Shown here piece by piece: positions 50,582 to 61,862 of a stretch of 64,000 bases of DNA. Within the stretch, counting starts at the first letter, position 1; each line of letters opens with the position of its first letter. The DNA comes from Lobosporangium transversale (Eukaryota; Mortierellomycota; Mortierellomycetes; Mortierellales; Mortierellaceae), in contig NW_019028989.1 of assembly GCF_002105155.1 (NCBI RefSeq), forward strand, positions 62,001-126,000, in the 5' to 3' direction. The notes beneath the pieces were generated by a model. It saw only the letters and a program-made list of their open reading frames with translations. It searched no databases and was not told the DNA's origin. The translations under genes and the position numbers were made by a program.

Positions 50582-51195
50582 TTCTATGTCCACATTTTAA
50601 GTATTTAATAGTCTTGGCCTCAATATCATTTATGTCTATGATTTTATTAAAGAGAAAATAGAATAACGTTATACGATCAGACACTATTCAGCACTTGTTT
50701 AGTCTGGCGAGAATTATCAAGCAGGTTTACTAAAAAAAAAAAAATAATAATGCAGAAAAGAAAAAAAGAACTGCCCAATCAAAATGCCAATCCTGCAAAG
50801 GAATCATGCAAAGAAATTATGCGCTTTGCTGGACCTCACTACCCATCGTCGAGACAAGGTCTGCTGACGAAAGTCTACCGCTTGTGGACTTTTGTATATG
50901 GGCCTCATTCACTTTTCTCCACTTTAAATCAGATACAGCACATCCCCTCTACTCACCACTCAAGTATATGGAGACTAAAGCTCTTTTTCTTTTTTCTCTT
51001 CCCATGAAATTAAAGAATATGATGATATCACTCTTATTCGAGATTTATTGTTGATGTTTTGCCACCAAACTTTATTTTTTCCTATGGGCCAATAGGAGTT
51101 TTCAGACATAAATGACTCCGTTAACGCTTTGATCTCGTATCCTCTCCTCCCCTTTAATTATAAATCTCACCAAACAATAATACAAATCAAAAAAA
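50582..51195. other. Intergenic, left flank of the piggyBac element
   Basis: AT-rich with no supported gene. An open frame at 50750-51007 matches nothing I know. TTAA, the piggyBac target tetranucleotide, occurs at 51121 and 51154 but not directly at the inverted repeat. Confidence 0.45.
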
Positions 51196-51214
51196 GCCTA
51201 TCCCTTATCCTGAA
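51196..51214 (+). repeat. Terminal inverted repeat, left
   Basis: GCCTATCCCTTATCCTGAA, 19 bases, an exact reverse complement of 53639-53657. Sequence outside and inside diverges at once. Confidence 0.85.
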
Positions 51215-51258
51215 AAAATTAGGGTAAAATTTTACATGTAATTAGTACACAAATTTAT

Positions 51259-53191
51259 TTAAGTTACCTTTTTTTTTTTTTTTTTTTTGGTATGATACTC
51301 CTCAAAGCAATTCTGTCTTGCTTTCAAGCAAAGAAAGACTTTGCATGTAACGCAGCTCCATTCTGTCCGAGAAGTAGTTTTCTTGCCTTCTTTTAAACTC
51401 TTGAGCCTACAATTGGCGCATGTCATCCTGCCTTTATCACCCCCGTTTTCGCTTCCTTCGGCTCTTACTGGGTAATGAAATCCCAGTAGATGTCGGTGGG
51501 GATTTGGAGTAGAATTGTTTTTAGTTATATATTTGCTTTTCGACATCTTGATGGTGATTTCAGGGTATTCCTCAGCTTCTAACTTCCTTTTTGAGTGCCT
51601 TTGCTTGATGACAACTTGGGGCCTGGAGAGTGATAAAAGTTGGTTTACAAGATTCAGACGAAATTGGCGATGTCCGTCTCTTCTCGTCGACTTGTTATTG
51701 GTACACCACAGTATGTATGAATTGATGATACTCGTGTCTAATAGCTACAAGAAGAGCGGCATCCAAGTACGACTGCACCTCATCTGAACAGTGTAGTATT
51801 GACGAAGTTGGTCTGCGATATCAACCCCACCCATATATTTGTTGTAATCATCAATGATGCGAGGGATGGGTAGTTCCTTTGTAAATGAATCACCAAAAAC
51901 TTTTCGTATCTTGGGAGCATTTACTTTGTTTTCTCGCGGCCTTCTTCTGGTCTTGTTTATTAGCCAACTGTCGTCATGAAGGCTATGAATAGTCGTTAAC
52001 ATCGTCACAGGACCATTGTCAACCCAAAGCACAGCCAATACATCCTTTACTATCGCACCTTCTTTCTCATCCCACTCTAGACGTGCTTCTTTGAGATATT
52101 TGAGGGAAGCAGGGAAATATGGTGAGTTGAGACGAACGGTTCCACATGCTCCAATGCCGCGGTTCAACATATTCTTGAAAAGGGGGATGGTTGAGAAATA
52201 GTTGTCCATGTAAACATTGAATTTCAAGTTAGGAAACTTTGGAAGCTGTTCTACGAGGTACATAACTTTTCGTCCTGTGGTAGAGAGGGGTTCATCATCT
52301 TCACGAGATGGCAAAGGATCCCGTAAGAGTTCGACATTGGACTCTACCCGCGACTCAGGTAAAAAAGCGAATGTATAGCCCGCATCGCATAAAGCCAAAA
52401 TCTTGTACCCTTCTGGAACCGGCTTTGATCTTAGTCGAAATGTTTGCTTGCTCCGGCCGGAGAAACGAATGACCATCTCGTCAACCGATACATCTCGTCG
52501 TGGGACATAATAGTGCTTGGAAGCATATTGCACCTGACGAAGGAGAGGCTGAACTTTGTCATAATAGCTAGCCCGAACGTCGTTGGACAAGACATAATGA
52601 GGATTTGAAATGTGCAAGTAGCGTTTTATCTGCTGCACTTCATGAAGAGTCATATATTCGGCTATCGGGTGGTTAGGGGCCATATCGTTATCACGGAGGA
52701 AAAAGTCTTCAATCCTTGTCGAAGGATAGACACCTCGGTACACCAGGAATGCAATGAAGCGAAGCAAAGAGTTTCTTGTCATTGGAGCCCACTCGCGAGA
52801 TCCAACTTCTCCTGCTTGATGAAGCACCGCATAGATATTGGTGTTTTTTGCAATCTCGTCCAAGATATCGTCTGTAAAAAACAACTGAAAGAAGGCGGCT
52901 TCGTCTTGTTCAACATCCATTGATCGAGGGAGTCGATGGACGTATGCAGAATGGCCCATATTCGACAGTGGTTTGTATATTGGAGGCAAGGGTAGCTTCG
53001 CTTGTTTCTCATTACGGACACCTCTAGATCCTCGACTCCTTGGTTTCTCTGCTCTAAAAGAAATTTCGTCTTCATTGAGAGTGTCTTCGACATTATCCTC
53101 CTCCATCTTCAAAATATGAAGGACAAGCACCCTCGAAGTCATCGATTTGAGGCTGATAGTCCTCGTCATGAACAAGATGGTGGAGATCCAT
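51259..53191 (-). pseudogene. piggyBac (DDE_Tnp_1_7) transposase with one stop and one frameshift
   Basis: The main frame (53175-51745) holds the piggyBac catalytic domain. Motifs: VSVDEMVIRFSGRSK (first Asp), KFNVYMDNYFSTIPLF (second Asp) and DYNKYMGGVDIADQLRQYY (third Asp), all intact. At 51745-51747 a TAG interrupts the family motif WMPLF-x-x-LLDTSIINSYI. The same frame then continues about 160 codons and ends in a Cys-rich zinc-binding tail (CANCR...CVTCKVFLCL...NCFEEYH), as in real piggyBac proteins. At the N-terminus an ATG at 53191 starts an acidic coding-like stretch (MDLHHLVHDEDYQPQIDDFEG) that falls out of frame near 53100, in a GGA-repeat run. So there are at least two lesions in an otherwise complete ~640-codon gene, suggesting recent decay. 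Confidence 0.88.
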
Positions 53192-53638
53192 TATATGCTG
53201 ACTAATGATAAAAGAAAAAGAATCGAGGGAAATTGACTGTTGAAAACACTTTTCTCCTTTGCAACTACTCCTGTTAAATAGCTATCATAGTGAAGATCAT
53301 GCTGATTAATGAAAAAGAGGCTTCTAGATGATATTTATTAGAGACTTGCTAAGAAAGATTTCATTCAAGTAATTCATGCGGAGTCTTCTGAGGTTTCAAA
53401 TGGAATCATCCCGAATGAATGAAGCTTTCGCACAGCCACAGGCCCTCTAAACCTTAATTGTGACATGGGTAGCCGCAATGGAATGAAAATGTCGAAAGGA
53501 TCATTCACAATGAAATCTAATTTTCAATACATCTTCAGATTCTAGAGATCAAGCTCTTTCAATTTAGCCTAAGAATAGGGAGCTTTAAGTAAAAAAAGAC
53601 ATTTTTTTTTATAAAATTGCAACCAAAAATGGTCGGAA

Positions 53639-53657
53639 TTCAGGATAAGGGATAGGC
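53639..53657 (-). repeat. Terminal inverted repeat, right
   Basis: The reverse complement of the left repeat, exact over 19 bases, on the transposase promoter side of the element. Confidence 0.85.
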
Positions 53658-55433
53658 CCTCCATGTCTCATGTTAGCTGTTCATGTGAGTGACTTTTTTA
53701 TTTTTTATTTTCTTTTTCGTTCCTTCGTTATTACGCCAATCATAGCAAGAGTTACTCCATTTCTTGACAGGCATCCGAGTCCCTGGGCCCTCTTTAGGAG
53801 CAGCCTTTCCTAAGCCCGGCGAACCATGGTGACCAGCGTCAAAACCATAAAAACAAGAAAACCCAAGAAGACCCGAAAAACGAAAAACTAAACAAAACCA
53901 AAAACTCAAAAAACCCAATAATAATTATAAAGATAGTAGACAGGTCAATAACCAATACGTTCAGGAGCCTAGCTGCGTATGGTCCTCGAGATTTTCAAGG
54001 TAACTAAGATATCCAAGATATCCAAGATACTCGAGATACCTGTTTATTTAGAAAGTTAGATCGCAGAAAAATAAAAATAAAAATAAAAAAGTAAAATACT
54101 TTTTTAACATAAAAAAGCACACCTTGAAGCCAGATAAAAACGCATCTTTTCTGAATGTGCTCTCTGTTTACGAGCAACGGTCTAAGTATCTGAATCTTTG
54201 CTAAACAGAAATTTTTAAACATTATAAATGCAGGGATGGAGTAAAATTAAAAGATGTAGTGTTTTGTCGGGTAATGTAATCTATCCAAAGAGTCATGCCA
54301 GGAGGACCCGACAATATAGAAGTTAATTTCAAGGAGGAAAGTATTCTGGAGGTCGAAGAGCTGCTGTTGAAGAAGCAGAGGAGAAGTGATGATAGAAACG
54401 AAAATTGGACTTTTTTCCGTTCGTCGCTTGGTACTGAGCCCCCTTACTTCCTTTGGCACAGCTCCGCGCTCAGTGGGGCTATCGGCTTTTCCATGATCCC
54501 TGGAGTAGGATGCTGTGCAAAATCGAACGTGTATTTATGAATCCTGTGTTGCTGGGAGGGGGTTTCCCTTCCAGAATAATTATGCACTTAACTATAAGCA
54601 AATGGAACCAGGGACTAGGGGATATTGAGGAAAGGAAGAAAAGTAGAGCATGATCCTGCATTTGAGGAGAGTGTAAAGGGGCGGATGGGCCTGTGAGTAG
54701 GACCGAGGATCTTTCCAGACATTCATAGAATTATCGGCGCCAAACAAAGGTGTTAATAATCAAAAATGGATTTTTTATTTTCCCCGGCTAGTGACGCAGA
54801 TAGCCATGGTGGAAATATAAAATGATGGGAACGTTTATTTAGATATTAAAGACTCTCGATTGTCAATTACCAATCATCGGTTTATGACATTGGTTTCATT
54901 AAAGAATAATTGTACTTTGTAGCTCTTGGGAAAAGAAACACTTATTCATATCTGTATGTGTATACGCTTAAAGCTTACAGAGTTGCTTAGCAACAGTAAA
55001 CAGTTTATGTAATTTTCTGATTGCTTTCTTTATAAAAGTTGTCCTATCTAAATAATTGGCCATTCCTCTTTGATATCTAACAGAGGTTTCACAACTAGGG
55101 TTCCTGGCTCCTTTGAAACATTTGTTTCCACACTCACAGGTTTGTCTAGTTGACATCGCCTCTCATCTGAAAGGCGTGAAAGGCCAATATGTTATTGTAA
55201 CTCATTCATTTATTTATTTTGGGAGATCTCCCCTTGTCTTTATTTGTTGGTACAGGATGTTAGGTGCGTAATAATTGAGATAAAAATTATAATAATTAAT
55301 ATTTACATTCGCGCCATCAAGCATGATGTTTAACCTCTTCGCTGACAGAAGAGTATGGCTATGATTAGACCAGAAGATGAAATGGTCTCGACGTTCCTTT
55401 TTTTTTTTTTTTTTTTTTTGTTCGGCATTTTAC
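53658..55433. other. Intergenic, right flank of the piggyBac element
   Basis: 1.8 kb with no firm gene. Short frames look partly coding, for example 54295-54540 (plus) and a Cys-bearing frame at 54968-55156 (minus: TCECGNKCFKGARNPSCET...), but none matches a family I know. A run of T at 55399-55419 lies just before the next gene's 3' end. Old element debris is the likeliest content. Confidence 0.45.
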
Positions 55434-56030
55434 TCAGATATCTCCATTTTTTGTCATAGACTTTCCCTGCCCTTGACAGGTCATTATTGTGAAGCCATCA
55501 TGACCTCTAGTGCTGTTGGCGCTTGGAGTTCTCCTATAAGGTTCCAACCGTCTGGAGGCTCTCGCTGCCTTGTTATTCCTCGGTGATTTGCCATTGTCGC
55601 CATTACTGCTATTTCTTTTGCTGCTGCTGCCGTTGTTGTCGCTTTCGTAGTACTTGAGGCTACTGAGGCTATACCTATCTTGGGTAGCATTGAGCCGCTC
55701 AGTATACTGGTGAAGTGAATCTTTATATGAATGTAACAATAAAAGTCTTGATGTTTCTTCAGAGAACTTCGAATATGGACCATATAGACGAGCGACCTCG
55801 GCAAAGGCTTCGAACCGGGCTTTCAGAAATATGCTTTTTTTGCATGAGGCACTGCCTGATAAAGCGATAGGGCATATGACATCTTTAAGGTCCACTGATG
55901 GAGTGGGACGAGAAGGTGAAGGACCGGTAATTGACGATCGCAAGGATGAATGTCTCGAAATATAGCTTCTATAGTTATAAGAAGCATATGGACCCGTTGG
56001 TAGAGATCGAGTAGTGGTAGCGGTAGCGGT

Positions 56031-56070
<40 letters not shown>

Positions 56071-56306
56071 ACAGTAAAAGCAGTGGTAGAAATGCTCAGC
56101 TGGGCTAATGACTGTAGCAGATCGTCCTTATGAGATCTAGGACCAGAACGAGTTATTATGTCATTGAGATGAGAACCATTGAGGGGTATCTGCTCTAGGT
56201 TCTTGTCTGGGTTTGCAACGAGCACTTGGCCATGTTCTTCTGATAGATCTGGTAGACATATCCGCATCTGCTCTAACTTTTGCAATATCTCTTGTGGTAA
56301 GGCCAT
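55434..56306 (-). CDS. Ser/Ala/Pro-rich protein of unknown function
   Basis: I do not recognise this gene. A single open frame of 290 residues starts at MALPQEILQKLEQMRICLPDL; the longer frame upstream is hydrophobic by composition and was not used. An Ala-Pro dipeptide run (about residues 80-92, from GGAGCA hexamers) separates a helical N-terminus from a Ser-rich middle. The segment SIFLKARFEAFAEVARLYGPYSKFSEETSRLLLLHSYKDSLHQYTERL looks like a genuine helical domain, and the tail is basic and Asn/Ser/Arg-rich. No membrane helix. It lies downstream of PEX3 on the same strand, 365 bp away. Likely a real lineage-specific gene. Confidence 0.55.
56031..56070 (+). repeat. GGAGCA hexanucleotide repeat (Ala-Pro-coding on the minus strand)
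   Basis: Six to seven tandem GGAGCA copies on the plus strand encode an Ala-Pro run in the unknown minus-strand protein. Confidence 0.85.
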
Positions 56307-56670
56307 TTTAAGACCCGAATTGATCTGTAGAATTTTACTGAAAAGGCTCGAAGCGTTGAACCTTATGAACAATGAACTGAGAATGAGAATGTGAACGCGA
56401 ATGTAAATGCGAATGCGAATGAGGACTAAAAAAAAAGAAAGAAAGGTGTCTTCATCGAAGAGACGCATAATCGCATAATTTTTTTTGTGTATCTGTGCAC
56501 CGCACCTTGGTGCCTTTGACGGTACAACACGAGATCACAGAGACGCGATTTTGTTTCTCAATTTCTGGCCAATTGTATACCACAAAACTAAAAAAGTTCA
56601 CACAGGCCAATATGATGTGTTTTATTAACTGTTTGCCTTGGAAAAAAAAAAAAAAAAAAAAAAAAAATTG

Positions 56671-58536
56671 CTACTGGTTATTGACAAGCTCCTCATTAAA
56701 CGAAGAATAGATTATGGCTGAGAACGCTTGTAGCTCCTTGACCATCGAGAGACTTTCGACATACTCGTTTGGAACTCCATTGATGATCAGGTGCACTTGT
56801 CTCGTCACTACTGAAAGTAAAGATGCCAGAGGTATAGCATCTCCCTGAGTCTCTGGGATAGGTAAAGGAGCATTCCCAGCACCGGCATCGGCGGGCATTG
56901 AGAGGAGAGAAGGATTAAATGTCGGCTGTAGCGCAAAGTTGAAACGTGCAAAAATACTCGCTAATGAGGCTTTGAGGACAGTTGTAAAATCCTGACTGTC
57001 AATAAAGTCCCTTGTCTCGTCAAGTAAATTGCGAAGTGTAGAGTCAATGATAAGATCAAACAGATCAACACCCCCTGCTTTTAAAGCTTCACGCTCTTCT
57101 CTTGCGTTATCTGGCAGTATATATTCACGCATACTAGATGGATGCAAGCATCAGCCAAAAAAGAAAAAAAAATTAGCCTTTGTCGAATATACTTCAATAA
57201 CAATAAAAACGATAAGGTCCCCATTTCCTTACTTGACAAATGTACGCATGCCGTTCATGTCTACATATTCAAGTCGAGTGCGAATCTCTTCAAACAGATC
57301 AGTGAACTCTTTGGCCGTGAAGGTTTTCTTTAGGGAGATACTACCAAATCGCAGTAAATTCTCAAATCAGTATTGGCAGTCAGAAAGATGACAAAAATAG
57401 CTTAGAACTTAGGCCACTCACCCTCCAATAACGTCCTCAACAACTTCACGGACCCTCTCACTCCATCGCCGCCAGCCTTCGTGCAATAGCCAATAGCTGA
57501 ATGTGAGATATTTCTTTTCTGTTTGAAAATCCAAGAGTCCATTGGTTGAAGTCAAGGAGCCCTTGGTAGATGGGGTCTCGACCCTGTACGACTGATCTGT
57601 CGTACCAGAGAGCGCCACTACGGAAGATACATAAGTGAATCTACCCAGGAGGTTGAGCTGAACTTGCGTAAGCAATGTTAGGAATGTGACTGAATATAAT
57701 GCGGTGATTGTACGTGTGAAGCTCATAACTTTAAGTTCATTCCAGAGTTCTCGCTTCGCACGGCGTTCGATAGCGGCGGAATTGTCGTCTTGTTCACGAT
57801 CCTGGATATTAATTCCTGGCATAGATTCACTGGCTATGGTGTTCTCCTGTGTAAGGCCATCGCCCGCCTCTGATGGTGTCCTGTTGTCGTCAGGAGTGAC
57901 CCCGCTAGTTGTTGCTATGTTGCGTGCATCAGTCTCCGCCCTTTCAGCGGCATCGTTTTGTTCTTTGTCTTTAACATCTTGGGAGTTTTGATCGGAACCA
58001 TCGGCTATAAATGGTCCTGGCATTGCTGTTACGGCTCTAGTATCTTCTTCACTATTATTTGGTGGCCTGGGTAGTAAGGGCATATTATTGGAAGTGGATA
58101 AGGGCATCGATCGCTGAGATCTGGATTGTTGTAGCCTGGAAGCAATCAATTCTACATTGAGTTCATGCAAAAGCTGATCACCTAAAATCGGAAGGAGGGA
58201 AAGCACGGTGAAGACACAGTCCTGTTGATTTTGTTGGAACCGACGCTTCATGCTACGGTAGATATTAGACATAGTTTGAGCAAAAGATCCATATATTTAT
58301 CAATTACAATTCCTGGTAAAGAGAACATTTGCCCCAAATACAAATCGCCCGATAAAAGAGTTGCAAGAGGAGGCCTACTTTTCATTAGCAGTTCGTTCTG
58401 AAGCACTCTTCTCATGGAATTCGATGAGCTTACTCTTGGCATACTTGCCCATGAGATAGATACCACCAGTGATTCCGGCAGTAATCATCAGACTACGGCG
58501 GTTTCTGCTTGCGAAGCCCTGAACAGCAGAAATCAT
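56671..58536 (-). CDS. PEX3: Peroxin-3, peroxisomal membrane biogenesis factor
   Basis: Membrane docking receptor for Pex19, needed to insert peroxisomal membrane proteins. Four exons with matching phases: 58536-58379, 58252-57422, 57340-57233 and 57133-56671, giving 519 residues. The N-terminus MISAVQGFASRNRRSLMITA is followed by the single membrane helix (GITGGIYLMGKYAKSKL) and KLIEFHEKSASERTANE, all hallmarks of Pex3. Exon 2 continues MKRRFQQNQQDCVFTVLSLLP, the conserved Pex19-binding region. An acidic, Ser/Thr-rich loop at about residues 110-180 is longer than in yeast. Exon 3 encodes SLKKTFTAKEFTDLFEEIRTRLEYVD, the family's late conserved block. A C/T-rich leader lies upstream; it is divergent from the Ohr gene, with 478 bp between starts. 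Confidence 0.92.
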
Positions 58537-59014
58537 TTAGAAGGAATATTTGATGTATGTTACTAGGTTACGAATGGGTGAATGAAGAAAGAATTGAGGA
58601 TTGAATGTAAGCAAGAATTAAATGAATGGTGGGAACAATGAAAGAAGAGAAGTAGAGAGGAAGGAAAAGAGGGAGAGAGAATAGAAGGAGACAACAAAAG
58701 CAACAAAAGGAGACAAAAGAGACAAAGAGCTGTTTCTTTGGCTCGATTGGTTTTGTGGGCAACATACATGTAAATATTTGCTTTTGTTTTTGTGGAATGT
58801 CAGCTGCTTTTCATTAAAAGAAAGTTTCTTCATGAGCGCGACCTGCATTCACGCGTCATTAGATTCAATCATTACGTGACAGCGCGTTTTTCATGCTTGC
58901 ACCAAGCATTTTACCTTCATTCTTTTTCTTCATTCTTCTTACTTTTTTAACCTTCCTCTCTTTTTCTCTCCACTCTATACACACACATAAAAACAAAGAA
59001 AAACACCATCAACC
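58537..59014. promoter_or_regulatory. Divergent promoter, PEX3 / Ohr
   Basis: 478 bp between two divergent starts. Each gene has a pyrimidine-rich tract on its own coding strand: about 58580-58720 (minus) for PEX3 and about 58915-58980 (plus) for the Ohr gene. TACGTGAC near 58875 is an E-box/CRE-like site, noted only as a pattern. Confidence 0.5.
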
Positions 59015-60052
59015 ATGTCTCTTCTTCGTCTTGCTGCCCGCCCTGCTGCTCGTCTGCGCCTTGTTGCTGCTCCCCTCTCCACTGGTGTGCGCCACCTCTC
59101 CTTCAAACCTATCTACGTAGCTGAGTCCACCGTAAAAGGCGCCAGGTAATGTTTTTCAGACAGAAGCTAGTAGGAAAATAGAAGCAATCCCAAATATCAT
59201 CACCAATGATCGATCACAACAAATCTCATTCCATTGTGGGAGTTACTCTTTCGGATCTCTCTTTTCCCCCATGCAGATGTGTTATTTATTTTTTTCTCAC
59301 GATAGCATGTATACGTGAGAGTGATGATTGAGGTTCAATGATGTATCTTTCTCTTACAACTATACTGCCTTAACGCCATAGCCGTTTTGCTCTTATCTGA
59401 CCCAACTCTCATTTCCATCCTCGCTTTCTTGCTCATTCTTCTCTCTTTCTCTTTTTTCCTCCTCTTCCATAAAATATAGAGATGGACGTCTCACGACCAA
59501 GACAGGAAACCTGGACTTGAAGTTAGATTTGCCTAAGGAGTTTGGCACCAAAGGTAATAAATATTCTTCAAACTGATGTCTGCATGCCATATTTTGTCCT
59601 AGAGAGTGAGGGGAACGCCACTTCTGTCTTTTTTTTTTTTTATTATTTATTTTAATTATTGCTCATTTTCAGCCCCGGCACTTGGATGACATTTTAATGG
59701 GACACAAGGAACTAAATTAGAATCTGACATAATAAAAAATTTTACTTCTCTAGGCGGACCAGGCACTAACCCCGAGGAACTTCTCGGAGGCGCTTATGCT
59801 GCTTGCTTTGGCGGTGCTCTTGCTGCAGCTGCCAGGGAGCTCAAGATCAAATTGCCCGCCGATACCACGATCACTTCATTTGTCAGCGTCGGACCGAAGC
59901 AGCCAAAGGGGTTCCAGCTCGCTGTGGAACTGAGAGTTGCTAACACTGGACTCGAGGGTGAGCAATTCGAGAAGGCGATTGACGTTGCTCACCAGATCTG
60001 CCCCTTCAGCCATGCCCTCAAGAACATTGAAGTCAAGACCGTCAAGGCTTAA
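59015..60052 (+). CDS. Ohr/OsmC-type organic hydroperoxide reductase, probably mitochondrial
   Basis: Thiol peroxidase that reduces organic and lipid hydroperoxides using a Cys pair. Three exons with consistent phases: 59015-59145, 59480-59553 and 59754-60052, giving 167 residues. The first ~28 residues are rich in Arg, Leu and Ala with no acidic residue (SLLRLAARPAARLRLVAAPL), a mitochondrial presequence, so the start is well supported. The core shows the Ohr features: ARDGRLTT (the catalytic Arg), GPGTNPEELLGGAYAACFGGAL with the peroxidatic Cys86, and HQICPFSHA with the resolving Cys151. Both cysteines and the Arg are present, so it should be active. The family is mainly bacterial; in fungi it is seen as a mitochondrial form. 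Confidence 0.88.
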
Positions 60053-60600
60053 AGGAATAGAAGACAAAGATAAATAAATAAACAAACAACAGATGTCTTC
60101 TGCTGTCAAGGATGAACATAAAGGATTCTTATCTTTATTGATGAGTTGTTGGGTGCGATATTAGATCAATGTAATGTGTAAAAGAAAGAAGTCAGAAGTT
60201 CTTGCCCTCATCAGCTTTTTAATTCCTTTGACACGCTTCATCAAGCTTCGTCCGCTCTAGCCTTGTTTTGAATGATGACATGAACAACCTCAGGAAGATG
60301 CTCTCATATCATGTCAGTCATGGGTATTACTGAGGTATAAACAGATCGAATAGGAACCTTTTAAAAACATCATATACGACGCTTCACATAAAAAAGACCT
60401 CCCATAAATATATATATAAAGTTCGCTCTGATCCCAGTCGGTCGTAAATCCATATCAGTGTGTGAGATGATGTTTTGAAACTCTGATCAAGTGCTGGTGG
60501 CTTTTCAAATAAAAAAAAAAAAAAAAAAAAAAACCTCTCACTAACACCTTTCCACACTCAACCTTAATCCTTTCATTCATAATATTAACACATTCAAAGA
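60053..60600. other. Intergenic, Ohr 3' side and RRP43 promoter
   Basis: About 550 bp with no gene. A run of 23 A lies at 60509-60531, followed by a C/T-rich tract up to the RRP43 start. Confidence 0.5.
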
Positions 60601-61260
60601 ATGGCATCAACAACTGACAGTTTGGCAGCCTCACCTGCGTTTACATTCTCTGCTTCCACATTTCAGAAATTACATCCAACAGAATATTTTCGTAAATTTA
60701 TTTCACAAGGTGTCCGCCCCGATGGACGCTTACTCGACAGCTTTCGTCCAACGACGGTTCATTATGGTGTGATCACTACAGCAAATGGTTCGGCCATGGT
60801 CCGTATCGGAGGAACAACCGTTGTCTGTGGTATCAAAGCAGAGGTTGCAGAACCCAAACTGGATAGCCCTGACCAAGGTTATCTCGGTAATAGAATTTTT
60901 TTCAAACACTGGCCACTTCCTCAATTCTTCTACTGCAAATGATACAAATATTGATCTTTTTTTATTTATTTTTATTTACTTTTATTTTTTTTGTTGGCTT
61001 ATTTTAGTACCAAATGTCGATCTGTCCCCAATTTGTTCAAGCGCCTTCAGACCAGGATCTCCTAGTGAACAAGCGCAGGTCGTGTCAGAAGCCATACATC
61101 GTGTCTTGAAGGAGAGTAAAGTCTTGGATTTAAAAGATCTCTGTATTGAAGAGGCAAAAGCTGTTTGGGCGTTATGGATTGATGTCGTTTGTGTCAGTTA
61201 TGATGGAAACATATACGATGCTGCCTTGATCTCTGTTATGGCTGCACTTTTAAATGGTAT

Positions 61261-61292
<32 letters not shown>

Positions 61293-61720
61293 TATGACGC
61301 TTATTATTAAGTTTATTATTATTATTTTTTTTTTTAATGTACCATTTTAAATGATATACTTTTTTCTTTTTCTAATATGTAGTCCGCATTCGCAAGCCAA
61401 CATACGATGAAGGCATAGTCAAAGTACCAGGAGGCGAAGCAATTAATGATGAAAATTCCTTCAAATTGAACTTGACAAGGATACCACTCAGCACATCGTT
61501 TGTTCTTTTTGACACCGATTTAACATTGTTAGCCGATCCCAATTTTGCAGAAGAGTCAATTACACAGGGTCAAATTTCAGTAACGATTGATGAGCATGGT
61601 CGACTTTGTAGAATTTCTAAAGTCGGTGCCGCTTCAACTTCACAATCATTGTTGAAACAATGTATTGAACGGGCGAAAATACGTAGTCATGAACTTAGAT
61701 CCATCATGAATCAACAATAA
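60601..61720 (+). CDS. RRP43: Exosome core subunit Rrp43 (EXOSC8)
   Basis: Catalytically inactive RNase PH-fold ring subunit of the nuclear and cytoplasmic RNA exosome. Three exons, phases matching: 60601-60886, 61008-61256 and 61383-61720, giving 290 residues. Markers: the N-terminal KLHPTEYFRKFISQGVRPDGRLLDSFRP (Rrp43 type), NGSAMVRIGGTTVVCGIKAEV, then CSSAFRPGSPSEQAQVVSEAIHRVL and a final GRLCRISKVGAASTSQSL. The second intron holds a T run of about 30. Distinguished from Rrp42 and Rrp45 by the 'P-x-EYFRKFI' opening and the length. Convergent with RPC40, with 143 bp between stops. Confidence 0.9.
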
Positions 61721-61862
61721 CTTGTATAACCATTATAAAGATAGGGGGAAAAAAAAGTGTGTGTATATTATAAACATGCGATCGAGAGGGAAAAAACAAA
61801 GATAAGAAGTGGGTGATATAGTGGCATTATGTCGGATGATGCTTATGAGGAGAGAAAAAAGA

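Larger units (their letters stand above)
51196..53657 (-). mobile_element. piggyBac-type DNA transposon, 2.46 kb, full length but degenerate
   Basis: Bounded by perfect 19-bp inverted repeats (GCCTATCCCTTATCCTGAA at 51196-51214 and its reverse complement at 53639-53657) that enclose one piggyBac-like transposase on the minus strand. The length fits the family, usually about 2-3 kb. The TTAA target duplication expected for piggyBac is not visible next to the repeats, so the site is old, the true ends lie slightly outside, or the duplication has mutated. The transposase is broken, so any movement would need another copy's enzyme. Confidence 0.8.

Noticed and set aside
51121-51157. TTAA sites as target duplications of the piggyBac element
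   Set aside because: They are not next to the inverted repeat and no matching TTAA was found beyond the right repeat.
53673-53918. Gly/Phe-rich reverse frame right of the piggyBac element
   Set aside because: Low-complexity, A-rich origin; no match and no splice support.
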